Positions 6,561 through 13,508 of a DNA stretch of 16,201 bases are shown piece after piece; the first letter of the stretch is position 1, and the number at the start of each line of letters is the position of its first letter. The position numbers and the translations under genes were made by a program. Source of the stretch: Microcaldota archaeon (GTDB taxonomy: Archaea > Micrarchaeota > Micrarchaeia > Micrarchaeales > Micrarchaeaceae); NCBI GenBank assembly GCA_021810685.1, contig JAJZII010000007.1:1-16201 (forward strand), read 5' to 3'. Below the pieces are notes generated by a model. It worked only from the letters and a program-made list of their open reading frames with translations, searched no databases and was not told where the DNA came from.

Positions 6561-6730
6561 AGCGCGAGCGCGGCGCCTCCTGCCACGGCCAGCCTGCTTA
6601 TCGCCACGAGCAATGCCACATGCCTCACTTCAAGCCACGTCACAAGTATCCTGATGGGACCGTCCTTCATGCTCCAGAGGAGCATGACCGCAACTGCCGC
6701 GACAGTTATGATGCTATACATCGAAACCAT
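6554..6730 (-). CDS. Small putative membrane protein, 58 aa, unrecognised
   Basis: ATG 6730 opens a 58-residue frame, MVSMYSIITVAAVAVMLL at its start and ending ISRLAVAGGAALALL. It has one clear N-terminal hydrophobic segment (about residues 3-19) and a second C-terminal one (about 39-58), joined by WSMKDGPIRILVTWLEVRH. I do not recognise a family; it does not resemble SecE or Sec61-beta, although those are of similar size. Codon use matches the genome (ATA for Ile, AGG for Arg, G/C third bases). A TATA element centred near 6761 is placed to start a transcript about 5 nt before the ATG, a near-leaderless arrangement. It is divergent from ftsZ and upstream of rpl10e on the same strand. The region also holds a perfect hairpin (6667-6687), so it could instead be non-coding. 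Confidence 0.45.
   Translation of the reverse strand: MVSMYSIITVAAVAVMLLWSMKDGPIRILVTWLEVRHVALLVAISRLAVAGGAALALL
6667..6687. repeat. Perfect 9-bp inverted repeat with 3-nt loop
   Basis: TCATGCTCC-AGA-GGAGCATGA forms a perfect 9-bp stem with a triloop. It lies inside the small minus-strand ORF, over the codons for MLLWSM. It may be a chance product of CTC/GAG codons, or an RNA structure in the leader between ftsZ and rpl10e. Confidence 0.5.
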
Positions 6731-6749
6731 CGACGCAGTTCCTTGCCTG

Positions 6750-6767
6750 CTATACTATTTTATATTT
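6750..6767. promoter_or_regulatory. Bidirectional TATA region, ftsZ / small ORF
   Basis: CTATACTATTTTATATTT lies about 28-45 bp upstream of the ftsZ ATG on the plus strand and 20-37 bp upstream of ATG 6730 on the minus strand. The TTTATATTT core, centred near 6762, would place transcription starts near 6788 and 6735. It is the only AT-rich block between the two divergent frames. Confidence 0.55.
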
Positions 6768-6784
6768 GCGCTCATCAGTAGACT

Positions 6785-6790
6785 AGGTGG
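6785..6790 (+). promoter_or_regulatory. Shine-Dalgarno of ftsZ
   Basis: AGGTGG ends 4 nt before ATG 6795. It fixes the ftsZ start against the upstream in-frame codons reaching back to 6654. The rhodanese gene uses GGTGG at the same spacing. Confidence 0.8.
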
Positions 6791-6794
6791 AACA

Positions 6795-7832
6795 ATGGAG
6801 CTTATCGATAGCGCACTCGAGTCTAATGAAGACGAGGGCTTTTTCAAGGCAAAGATAGCAGTCTGCGGCGTTGGCGGCGGAGGCAGCAACACCATCCAGC
6901 GCATATCAAGGCAGGGCATACACGGAGCGTCGCTCATAGCAATCAATACCGATGCCAACCACATAAACAGCCTTGACTCGCAGATAAGGCGCGTGCTGAT
7001 AGGCGGACCCCTGACCAGGGGTCTCGGCGCCGGCGGCTTCCCTGATATAGGCGAGAAAGCAGCGCAGTACTCGAGGTCCGACCTAGAGAGCGCTCTCTCA
7101 AACTACAACCTCGTTTTCGTTGCGGCAGGCATGGGAGGGGGAACAGGTACGGGCGCAGCACCGGTCGCGGCAGAGGTGGCGAAGCGCAACGGCGCCATCG
7201 TCATAGGTATCGTCACATTCCCGTTCAGGCTTGAGCGCGTGCGCCTGCAGGTTGCGCAGAAGGGCCTAGAGGAGATGCGCAAGAACGTCGACACGCTCAT
7301 AGTTATAGACAACCAGAGGCTGGTGGAGCTATACCCGAACCTCGCGCTTGAGCAGGCGTTCCGCGTTGCGGACGAGGTAACGTCGAGAGCAGTGCGCGGT
7401 ATAACCGAGACAGTGAACATGCCGAGCTTCATAAACCTTGACTTCGCGGATGTCAAGAACATACTTTCCGGCGGCGGATTGGCCATGATAAGCATCGGCG
7501 AGGGGAAGGGTCAAAACAGGATCGACGAGGTCGTGGAGGACACGCTCAAGAACAAGCTGCTTGACGTCGATTATGAGGGTGCGACCAGTGCGCTGATACA
7601 CATAACCGGCGGTGAGGACCTGACGCTTGGCGATGCCAACGAGATAGGCAGGAAGCTCACTGACCAGATGAAGGGCACGGCCAACATAGTCTGGGGAGCC
7701 AGGATAGACCCTGCCTACAACGGCAAGGTCGAGGTCATAGCAATATTCGCCGGGGTGAATAGCCCCGAGATGTTCTCCAGGAAGGACAGGGAGGAGCGCC
7801 AGGACCACGGATTCGGCCTGACACGGCTGTAA
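6795..7832 (+). CDS. ftsZ: Cell division GTPase FtsZ
   Basis: A 345-residue tubulin-superfamily GTPase that forms the division ring. Seen in order: GVGGGGSN (residues 25-32, T1); INTDANHINSL (50-60, T2); LIGGPLTRGLGAGG (T3); the tubulin signature GGGTGTG (114-120, T4); TFPFRLE (T5); DNQRLVELY; and the T7 loop NLDFADV (214-220), whose acidic residues activate GTP hydrolysis in the neighbouring subunit. The C-terminal domain (about 225-325) is complete. A short tail ends in HGFGLTRL, which may be a partner-binding peptide. ATG 6795 is fixed by a strong Shine-Dalgarno. Archaea often have two FtsZ paralogues; I cannot tell by eye which this is. The PDO gene follows, with its own TATA box. Confidence 0.97.
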   Translation: MELIDSALESNEDEGFFKAKIAVCGVGGGGSNTIQRISRQGIHGASLIAINTDANHINSLDSQIRRVLIGGPLTRGLGAGGFPDIGEKAAQYSRSDLESALSNYNLVFVAAGMGGGTGTGAAPVAAEVAKRNGAIVIGIVTFPFRLERVRLQVAQKGLEEMRKNVDTLIVIDNQRLVELYPNLALEQAFRVADEVTSRAVRGITETVNMPSFINLDFADVKNILSGGGLAMISIGEGKGQNRIDEVVEDTLKNKLLDVDYEGATSALIHITGGEDLTLGDANEIGRKLTDQMKGTANIVWGARIDPAYNGKVEVIAIFAGVNSPEMFSRKDREERQDHGFGLTRL

Positions 7833-7843
7833 TCCTGACATCA

Positions 7844-7853
7844 AAGTATATAG
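7844..7853 (+). promoter_or_regulatory. TATA box of the PDO gene
   Basis: AAGTATATAG lies in the short ftsZ-PDO gap. A start about 26 bp downstream (near 7874) would leave a leader of about 17 nt containing AGTGA, a Shine-Dalgarno-like sequence, before ATG 7891. Confidence 0.5.
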
Positions 7854-7890
7854 ACCTGAAGCGGCAAATCGCCTGTGTGAAGTGATTCCA

Positions 7891-8541
7891 ATGGCAATGC
7901 TCAAAGACGCGGACAGGAAGGCCGTGGCCGAGCTCTTCGGGAAGAGCCTCGAGGACGAGGTCAACGTGATGTTCTTCTACGACAGCCCGGAAGCGTGCCA
8001 GTACTGCGTCCAGACGCTTGAGCTGGTGAAGGAAGTGGCTTCGCTTAATCCCAAGATAAAGGTCAAGCAGTACAACGTCAACGATTCAGCGAAGGAAGCC
8101 AAGTTCCTCGGCATAGACAGGACGCCGGCCATAGTCATCGGAGGCAAGAAGCTCTACAACGTGGTGTACTACGGCATACCAGCGGGCTATGAATTTTCTT
8201 CTTTGCTGGAGGACATAATCGATGCGTCCAAGGGTGAGACGAGGTTGCAGCCTCATACCAAGGAACGCCTCAAGGAGGTGAAGACGCCCGTCGAGATAAA
8301 GGTCTTCGTGACGCCGACGTGCCCGTACTGCCCGCAGGCGGTGCGCACCGCGCACCAGTTCGCTATGGAGAACAGCATGATTAAGGGCAGCATGATAGAA
8401 GCAAGCGAGTTCATGGAGCTCGCGCAGAAATACGACGTGATGGGCGTGCCAAAGGTAGTCATAAACGACACGCTGTCGTTCGAGGGCGCGCAGCCGGAGG
8501 AAGTGTTCCTCCAGTACGTCCTGAAGGCCGCGAAGCAGTAA
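7891..8541 (+). CDS. Protein disulfide oxidoreductase (two-domain glutaredoxin-like PDO)
   Basis: 216 residues forming two tandem thioredoxin folds. The N-terminal domain has CQYC (C36, C39) and the C-terminal domain CPYC (C144, C147), the same pair as in Pyrococcus PDO. A TPA segment (about 78-80) and GVPK provide the cis-proline loops beside each active site. Archaeal PDO makes, breaks and reshuffles disulfides in the cytoplasm, often coupled to a thioredoxin-reductase-like partner; no such partner is in this window. ATG 7891 is chosen over GTG 7882 because the AGTGA at 7881-7885 would serve as its ribosome-binding site. The gene ends 1 bp from the convergent isocitrate dehydrogenase gene. 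Presence of PDO is often linked with thermophily, but it also occurs outside thermophiles. Confidence 0.92.
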   Translation: MAMLKDADRKAVAELFGKSLEDEVNVMFFYDSPEACQYCVQTLELVKEVASLNPKIKVKQYNVNDSAKEAKFLGIDRTPAIVIGGKKLYNVVYYGIPAGYEFSSLLEDIIDASKGETRLQPHTKERLKEVKTPVEIKVFVTPTCPYCPQAVRTAHQFAMENSMIKGSMIEASEFMELAQKYDVMGVPKVVINDTLSFEGAQPEEVFLQYVLKAAKQ

Positions 8542-8542
8542 G

Positions 8543-9763
8543 CTAGGCCTCTATATAGCCAACGAGCGCATCGGAGAACTCCTTCGTGCCCAGGGGCTCG
8601 GTCCCCATGAGCCTGGCTATGTCCTGCGTCACCCTCTTGTCCTGCATCGCCTTCGCGAATGCCTTGTCTATGAGGTCTGCAGCCTCCTTCCATCCCATGA
8701 AGGTCAGCATGAGCTCTGCTGCCTTTATCATGCCCATCGGGTTCGCGACGTTCTTGCCTGCGTACTTGGGCGCGGTGCCGTGAACTGCCTCGAACATGCC
8801 GCCGGTGTCTCCCACGTTGGCGCTTCCGAGAACCCCTATGTCGCCGATGAGTGCGCCGCACGCGTCAGATATATAGTCGCCGTTGAGGTTCGGTGCCAGT
8901 ATTACGTCGTACAGCTCTGGCTTCGCTATCACCTGCTGGAACATGTTGTCCGCTATGCGGTCGTTGAGCAGCAGCTTGCCCTCCGGCACTGAACCTTTGT
9001 ACTTCGACATCACGTCGGCCTCCGTGACGACGCTGTCTGGGAATTCATTAGCAGCAGTCTCGTAGGCCCACTCCCTGAACGCACCCTCTGTGTACTTCAT
9101 TATGTTGCCCTTGTGCATTATCGTGACTGACCTGCGCTTGTTGTCTATGGCGTACTTGAGCGCCATGCGCGTTATGCGCTGCGTCTTGCCCTTGCCTATG
9201 GGTTTGAGCCCAATGCCTGCGTCCGCATCTATACTCACGTTCATGCTGCTCTTCATGAAGTCGCGCACCTTCTGTGCCTCCTGGCTGTCATATTTCCATT
9301 CTATCCCTGTGTAGATGTCGTCGGTATTCTCCCTGAATATAATCATGTCTACGCTGTCCGGCTTCCTGAGCGGGCTGTCCAGGCCTGGTATGTACCTGAC
9401 CGGCCTTATATTGGCGTAGAGGTCGAGAAGCATGCGTATCGTCACGTTTATTGATCTGAAGCCGCCGCCTACAGGAGTCGTGAGCGGCCCCTTAAGAAGC
9501 AGCCTGTACTCTCCGAGGAGCTTCCTTGTCTCCTCAGGTAATCTGTCGCCGTACCTCTCCTGCGCCGCGTCGCCGGCGAGCACCTCCGTCCACACTATGC
9601 TTTTCGAGCCTCCGTAGGCCTTGCTTATGGCAGCGTCGGCAACGGCCAACGCGGCAGCCGTCACCTCCGGCCCTATGCCGTCGCCCTGCGCATATAATAT
9701 TATAGGATTGTCCGGCACCTGCCACTTCCCGTTCACGAATTCTATCTTTTCCCCTTCAGCCAT
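8543..9763 (-). CDS. icd: Isocitrate dehydrogenase, probably NADP-dependent
   Basis: 406 residues of the isocitrate/isopropylmalate dehydrogenase family, catalysing oxidative decarboxylation of isocitrate to 2-oxoglutarate in the TCA cycle. It shows YAQGDGIGPEV at the N-terminus; RSINVTIR with the substrate-binding Ser (104); LDLYANIRPVRY and FRENTDDIYTGIE; KGNIMKYTEGAF with the catalytic Lys; the metal-binding NGDYISDACGALIGDIG; and HGTAPKYAGKNVANP. Lys-Tyr in APKY (333-334) corresponds to E. coli Lys344/Tyr345, which favour NADP. VTQDIAR keeps the Arg395 equivalent but has Gln where E. coli has Tyr391. Start ATG 9763 follows a TATA tract at 9793-9805; GTG 9772 is an alternative. Convergent with PDO, codirectional with rad50 upstream. 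Confidence 0.95.
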   Translation of the reverse strand: MAEGEKIEFVNGKWQVPDNPIILYAQGDGIGPEVTAAALAVADAAISKAYGGSKSIVWTEVLAGDAAQERYGDRLPEETRKLLGEYRLLLKGPLTTPVGGGFRSINVTIRMLLDLYANIRPVRYIPGLDSPLRKPDSVDMIIFRENTDDIYTGIEWKYDSQEAQKVRDFMKSSMNVSIDADAGIGLKPIGKGKTQRITRMALKYAIDNKRRSVTIMHKGNIMKYTEGAFREWAYETAANEFPDSVVTEADVMSKYKGSVPEGKLLLNDRIADNMFQQVIAKPELYDVILAPNLNGDYISDACGALIGDIGVLGSANVGDTGGMFEAVHGTAPKYAGKNVANPMGMIKAAELMLTFMGWKEAADLIDKAFAKAMQDKRVTQDIARLMGTEPLGTKEFSDALVGYIEA

Positions 9764-9792
9764 GCGAATCACAGATTAATAATCGTCAACCG

Positions 9793-9805
9793 TTAATAAA
9801 ATATT
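9793..9805 (-). promoter_or_regulatory. TATA box of icd
   Basis: The minus strand reads AATATTTTATTAA, centred about 26 bp before 9773. It predicts a start within about 10 nt of the icd ATG, so icd has its own promoter rather than depending on rad50 read-through. Confidence 0.55.
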
Positions 9806-9816
9806 GCCGCCTGTTC

Positions 9817-12123
9817 CTATGCGCTTCCGATTACCGTCGGGCCGTTCGCCGCCTTGTCGCGGTCCAATACGAATATGCGTGCGTTGCTTATCTGCTTGAG
9901 GCTCTCGTCGTGCGTGATTATGAATATCTGCTCGACTATATCCGGAAGTGAGCTCCCGAAGACGTCGATGAGCTTGCCTATTCCTGCGCTGTCTATGTTA
10001 TGCGTCGGCTCGTCAAGTATTAGCCAGCGCAGGTTCGGCACTATCACCATCGCCATCGCTATGCGCAGCGTAAGGCAGGCAACGCTCCGCTCCCCCCCGC
10101 TCGCGACCGAGTTAACAGGCGCCCACTCGCTGGTGCCGTCTGTGCCGACGTCGGCTACGAGCTCATAGTCTCCGTTTTCGGCGTTGAGCATTATGCCGGC
10201 ATAGTCGCCATACGGGTAGAGTGACGGCCACAGCCCCTGCATGAGCTCGTTTATCGAAGTGACGAGGCGTGCCCTCAGCATTGTCTCAGTCGAAACTATC
10301 GCCTCCTTAAACTTGTTCATATTCTTGACGCGCTCCCTGCGCAGCTCTATGCGCCTCTCCATTCCTGTGTACGTCTCCAGCTCCTTCCTGCGCTCTTCGA
10401 GCTGCGCCTTCACGCTCCTAGCGTGGAGCTCCATGCTCGCGTGCCTTTCCCTGGCGCCGCTGAGCTTCGCTGACTGTTCAGTGAACGAACCCTGTAGCGC
10501 GTCAAGCTGCTTGTCGTCGACCTTTATGCTCTCGAGCTCCACCGCTGCCTTCTCAAGCTCAGAATCTGCCCGCGCCTTCTCCATTTCGTGGCCTTTCAGG
10601 CGCTCCAGCGCCTCCTCCCTGCTCTTCAGGTCGCGCAGCGCGTTCTTTCGCGCTTCTGCATTCTTGTCCATCCTCCCGAGCACTGCCTCCTTCTCCTTCA
10701 ACTCCTCCTTTCCTTTCGTGAGCTTCTCCTTGGCTTTCTCCAGTTCCTCATCGAGGCCCTTGTAATCTTTAAGCTTGTCGAGCGCGAACTGCAGCTCCTG
10801 CACCTGCTTGTCAAGCTCTGTGATGAGCCTCTCCTTCTCCTTTGCCATCTTCGAGCTCGACTCTATGCCGGCGCCGAGGTCGCGCAGCAGCGCCTCCTTG
10901 CTGGCAAGGAGCTTCTTGCGCAGCTCAGGCTCAAGCTCCCTTTCGCACACGGGACACTTGCCACCGACATGCTTGCCTAGTTCCTTGAGCCATTCGTTGA
11001 CCTCGTCGTGCCTGCTCCTGCTGGCCGCTATCTCTCCGGCGAGCTTCTGCAGCCCGATCTTCTCCTTCTCCAGCGAGGCTGCGAGTGCCTTATCTTCCTT
11101 GCCCTTTGTTTTCTCAATAAGCGCGTCGCGGACCCTGGCCTTCTTTTCTGCCTCTATAATGAAAGAACCAGTTTCGGCCACAGCCTTCTGTGCGGCGGAC
11201 CACTCCCTCTTTGCCTTGTCAACCTCCTCTGTTGCAAGTTTGTCTTCTGCTAGCGCCTTCTCGCGCTCCTTTCGGAGCGCTTCCCCATCAATCTTCATGG
11301 CCTTGAGCTTCTCCATCTCAGCCTTGATGGTCGCGGACCTGCTGCGCAGCCCCTCTATCTTCGTCCTGAGCTCCACCTTCTTCGCGTTCTCGCGCTTGAG
11401 CCTTTCGAGCTCCTCCTTCGTCTTGGCGGATTGCTCCTTCAGTGCGCTTTCCTCAGCCTTCGCCTCTGCGCCCTCCTTCGAGATTTTCTCGAATTCCTTC
11501 TCTAGCTCTGCCACCTTTTCCTTTATAGCAGGGACGCTCATGTTTTCGAGCATCTGCTCGTCCTCCTTCACCATGCCCTTCATGCTGTTTATCAGCGACG
11601 TCGCATTGTCCTCGACGGCCGCGAAGTGGTCGAGCCCGAGCATCTCGTCTATTTGGTGCTTCCTGCTCTTCTTGTCGAGCTCCAGGAAGTACTCGAGATT
11701 GTTCTGCTCTGCATACACTGCCCTGGAGAATGTGTCGTAGCCTATCTTGAGAACATTGCACACTTCCTCTGTGACGCGCTCCGGCTGCGTCTGGAGATAT
11801 TCACCGTTCTTTTCGAGCTTCGCGCCGCTCGTCTTACCCTTCTGTATCGTGCGCGTCACGGTGTATTCGTCGCCGCCAGAGTCAAATACGAGCTTGACCT
11901 CGGCATCGGTGAGTACCGTCGGCCTGCTGGTCGGTATGTCGCTTATCTTTACGCGCCTGTGCTCAAGAGCCGGGAAGCTTCCGAAGAGTGCGAACGATAT
12001 CGCGTCCATTATCGAGCTCTTGCCTGCGCCCATAAGCCCTATTAGCACGTTGACGCCCTTCTGGAACTCGAGCATGCTGTGCTGGTGGGTCTTCCAGTTC
12101 CTGAGCTCTATGGACCTTATCAC
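9817..12123 (-). CDS. rad50: DNA double-strand break repair ATPase Rad50
   Basis: 768 residues from GTG 12123. SMC-like ABC ATPase that works with Mre11 in break processing. It shows IRSIELRNWKTH, Walker A GLMGAGKSS (29-37), AEQNNLEYFL (Q-loop), two long Lys/Glu-rich coiled coils, the zinc-hook CPVC (C390, C393) at their apex, the ABC signature SGGER (about 675-679), Walker B LILDEPT (about 701-707), and the ITHDE switch His. In Walker A, Met stands where most Rad50 proteins have Asn. The coils are short (archaeal Rad50 is usually about 850-900). The frame is open to 12192, but those codons (MEAHPFRGGR...) are IS terminal sequence. GTG 12123 with GAGG 8 nt upstream gives the normal N-terminus. 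No mre11, herA or nurA is adjacent. Confidence 0.95.
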   Translation of the reverse strand: MIRSIELRNWKTHQHSMLEFQKGVNVLIGLMGAGKSSIMDAISFALFGSFPALEHRRVKISDIPTSRPTVLTDAEVKLVFDSGGDEYTVTRTIQKGKTSGAKLEKNGEYLQTQPERVTEEVCNVLKIGYDTFSRAVYAEQNNLEYFLELDKKSRKHQIDEMLGLDHFAAVEDNATSLINSMKGMVKEDEQMLENMSVPAIKEKVAELEKEFEKISKEGAEAKAEESALKEQSAKTKEELERLKRENAKKVELRTKIEGLRSRSATIKAEMEKLKAMKIDGEALRKEREKALAEDKLATEEVDKAKREWSAAQKAVAETGSFIIEAEKKARVRDALIEKTKGKEDKALAASLEKEKIGLQKLAGEIAASRSRHDEVNEWLKELGKHVGGKCPVCERELEPELRKKLLASKEALLRDLGAGIESSSKMAKEKERLITELDKQVQELQFALDKLKDYKGLDEELEKAKEKLTKGKEELKEKEAVLGRMDKNAEARKNALRDLKSREEALERLKGHEMEKARADSELEKAAVELESIKVDDKQLDALQGSFTEQSAKLSGARERHASMELHARSVKAQLEERRKELETYTGMERRIELRRERVKNMNKFKEAIVSTETMLRARLVTSINELMQGLWPSLYPYGDYAGIMLNAENGDYELVADVGTDGTSEWAPVNSVASGGERSVACLTLRIAMAMVIVPNLRWLILDEPTHNIDSAGIGKLIDVFGSSLPDIVEQIFIITHDESLKQISNARIFVLDRDKAANGPTVIGSA

Positions 12124-12155
12124 AAAATCAGCCTCTGATTGTGCGCGCCAGTTGG

Positions 12156-12330
12156 GTGACATCCTCCCACCCCTGAAGGGGTGGGCTTCCATGGTGGCTA
12201 TGATTGGTCGTCATGATGCCACCCATATAGTTCCTGATTCATCGGCAACCGCCTCCCTTGCGGAAGGTCTTACGTCGTCTCCAGAGGCTTGACTTCCCGA
12301 ATGCCCTTCGGTAGTTGAACTTTTTTCAAG
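12156..12330 (-). ncRNA. Predicted omega-RNA (reRNA) of TnpB
   Basis: In TnpB systems a guide RNA scaffold is made from the 3' end of tnpB plus the right end of the element, and the guide is the flanking host sequence. Here the tnpB 3' end (coding GHSGSQASGDDVRPS...DESGT, a tail common in this family because the DNA is also RNA scaffold) runs into the right-end hairpin. The scaffold would end near 12156 and the guide would begin CCAACTGGCGCGCAC, in the rad50 leader. The 5' boundary at 12330 is a guess. Confidence 0.45.
12166..12185 (-). repeat. Right-end hairpin of the IS element
   Basis: CCCACCCC-TTCA-GGGGTGGG on the minus strand is a perfect 8-bp stem with a tetraloop. It lies 26 nt after the tnpB stop and is followed by GGAGGATGTCAC. 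It is both the terminal hairpin of the element and the likely last stem of the omega-RNA. Confidence 0.85.
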
Positions 12331-13419
12331 TCCAATCCTCAATATATTTATAGACGCATTCAAATCCCTGTCGATTTGCAATCCGCATCTGCCGCAGATG
12401 TAGACTGTTGCGCCTTTTTCCACTTCCTGTATGTTCCTGCATTCGTTGCATGTCTGCGTGGTATATTGTGGAGGTACATCAACCACTCTGCAACCAGCGC
12501 TTTCAGCCTTGTAGCAAAGGAATTGCGTGAACCTGCTCCACGATACGTCGTTGATGGATTTAGCATAATGATGATTCTTGGCCATATTCTGGACTTGCAG
12601 GTCTTCGTATGCAATGAAGGAATATGATCTGACGAGGCTGATGGAAAGCTTGTGGGCAAAATCGTTCCGCCTGTTTGCAATGGATTCGGAAAGCCTTGCG
12701 AATTTCAATACTGCCTTGTGTCTGTTCACTGAACCTTTCTGTTTTCTGGAGATTCTTTGTTGCAACCTTTTCGCCTTCTTTCGTGATTGTTTTCCGAATC
12801 GAAGGTTGGGAATCTTCGTATTATCTGAAAGAGTTGCATATTCCCGTAAACCCAAATCAAGCCCTATCTGTGGTTTATTATTTGATGCGAATCCCATAGC
12901 CTCCTTTTCCACCGATATCGTTATGTACCATTCTCCCGACTTTGTTTTCTTGATCGTGCACGTCTTTGGTTTGCCTTCGATATCCCTATGGTTGACGAAA
13001 TTTATCCTGCCTGCCTTTGAGAGTTCGACTCTCTTCTTTTCTATCCTGAAACCGTTAGCCTGGGGATATGTCAGCGATGATACGAACTTCTTATATCGTG
13101 GAAACCCAACCTTTACCTTTTTGCCTTGCTTCTTTTCTCTGCACCTTCTGAAGAAGTGCCTGTATGCGTCGGATACCCTTCTTGAGACATTCTGGAGGAC
13201 TTGGGAATGAAGTTCACTGAACTCAGGCCTTTCCTTCTTCATCTGCGTTATCCAGATGTTCATCCTGTATTCTGTGAGTGTTTTCCCTGTTTCCTTGTAG
13301 TATGCCTTTGATCTTTCAAGGAGGATGTTGTAGAGTTCCTTTGCAATAAACATCTGTTTATCGAGGGTTTCCTTCTGCGCCTTTGAAGGATATGCACGAT
13401 ATTTATATGCAGTTTTCAC
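12211..13419 (-). CDS. tnpB: TnpB, RNA-guided endonuclease of IS605/IS1341 family
   Basis: 402 residues from GTG 13419, full length for TnpB. N-terminus VKTAYKYRAYPSKAQ; GFPRYKKF; RuvC-I IGLDLGLREYATLS with Asp 188; RuvC-II FIAYEDLQVQNM with Glu 272; zinc ribbon C324-NE-C327 ... C342-GR-C345; RuvC-III IDRDLNASINI with Asp 352. All three catalytic acids are present, so the nuclease is probably active. TnpB is the ancestor-like relative of Cas12. A longer frame to ATG 13479 runs through the left-end hairpins. GTG 13419 lies 6 nt after the start predicted from a TATA box inside the left end (13446-13456), so that start is preferred. Codons are AT-rich (AAA, TTT, ATT) compared with neighbours, a sign of transfer. 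Confidence 0.93.
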   Translation of the reverse strand: MKTAYKYRAYPSKAQKETLDKQMFIAKELYNILLERSKAYYKETGKTLTEYRMNIWITQMKKERPEFSELHSQVLQNVSRRVSDAYRHFFRRCREKKQGKKVKVGFPRYKKFVSSLTYPQANGFRIEKKRVELSKAGRINFVNHRDIEGKPKTCTIKKTKSGEWYITISVEKEAMGFASNNKPQIGLDLGLREYATLSDNTKIPNLRFGKQSRKKAKRLQQRISRKQKGSVNRHKAVLKFARLSESIANRRNDFAHKLSISLVRSYSFIAYEDLQVQNMAKNHHYAKSINDVSWSRFTQFLCYKAESAGCRVVDVPPQYTTQTCNECRNIQEVEKGATVYICGRCGLQIDRDLNASINILRIGLEKSSTTEGHSGSQASGDDVRPSAREAVADESGTIWVAS

Positions 13420-13445
13420 GGCGACCGTATTTATTACGCTTTTTG

Positions 13446-13508
13446 TATTTATATATGTTGCAGTGGGCTTATATCCCATCGCTAAAGCGTGTGGGTTTTA
13501 CGCCCACA
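13446..13508 (-). promoter_or_regulatory. IS left end: hairpins and internal tnpB promoter
   Basis: Read on the minus strand this segment has the hairpin TGTGGG-CGTAAAA-CCCACA (13490-13508), CGCTTTAGCG, a second stem TGGG-ATATAAG-CCCA (13464-13478), and then the TATA box ATATATAAATAC (about 13446-13456). The TATA centre is about 26 bp before 13425, just ahead of GTG 13419. Confidence 0.6.

Noticed and set aside
6620..6781. 53-residue plus-strand frame (MPHFKPRHKYPDG...) ahead of ftsZ
   Set aside because: It uses CGA/CGT/CAT codons rare here and runs through the ftsZ promoter and Shine-Dalgarno region. The minus-strand frame is more credible.
6654..6794. N-terminal extension of FtsZ
   Set aside because: It covers the TATA region, and ATG 6795 has AGGTGG 4 nt upstream and gives the normal FtsZ N-terminus.
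10775..11740. 321-codon plus-strand frame opposite rad50
   Set aside because: It is a Ser/Leu/Phe-rich mirror of the Lys/Glu-rich coiled coil with no promoter or ribosome-binding site; an antisense shadow.
12124..12192. Rad50 start at ATG 12192 giving MEAHPFRGGRMSPN...
   Set aside because: These codons are the IS right-end hairpin and flank. GTG 12123 has a GAGG site and the family N-terminus.
13420..13479. TnpB start at ATG 13479
   Set aside because: The added 20 residues are encoded by left-end hairpins and the TATA box, upstream of the predicted transcription start.
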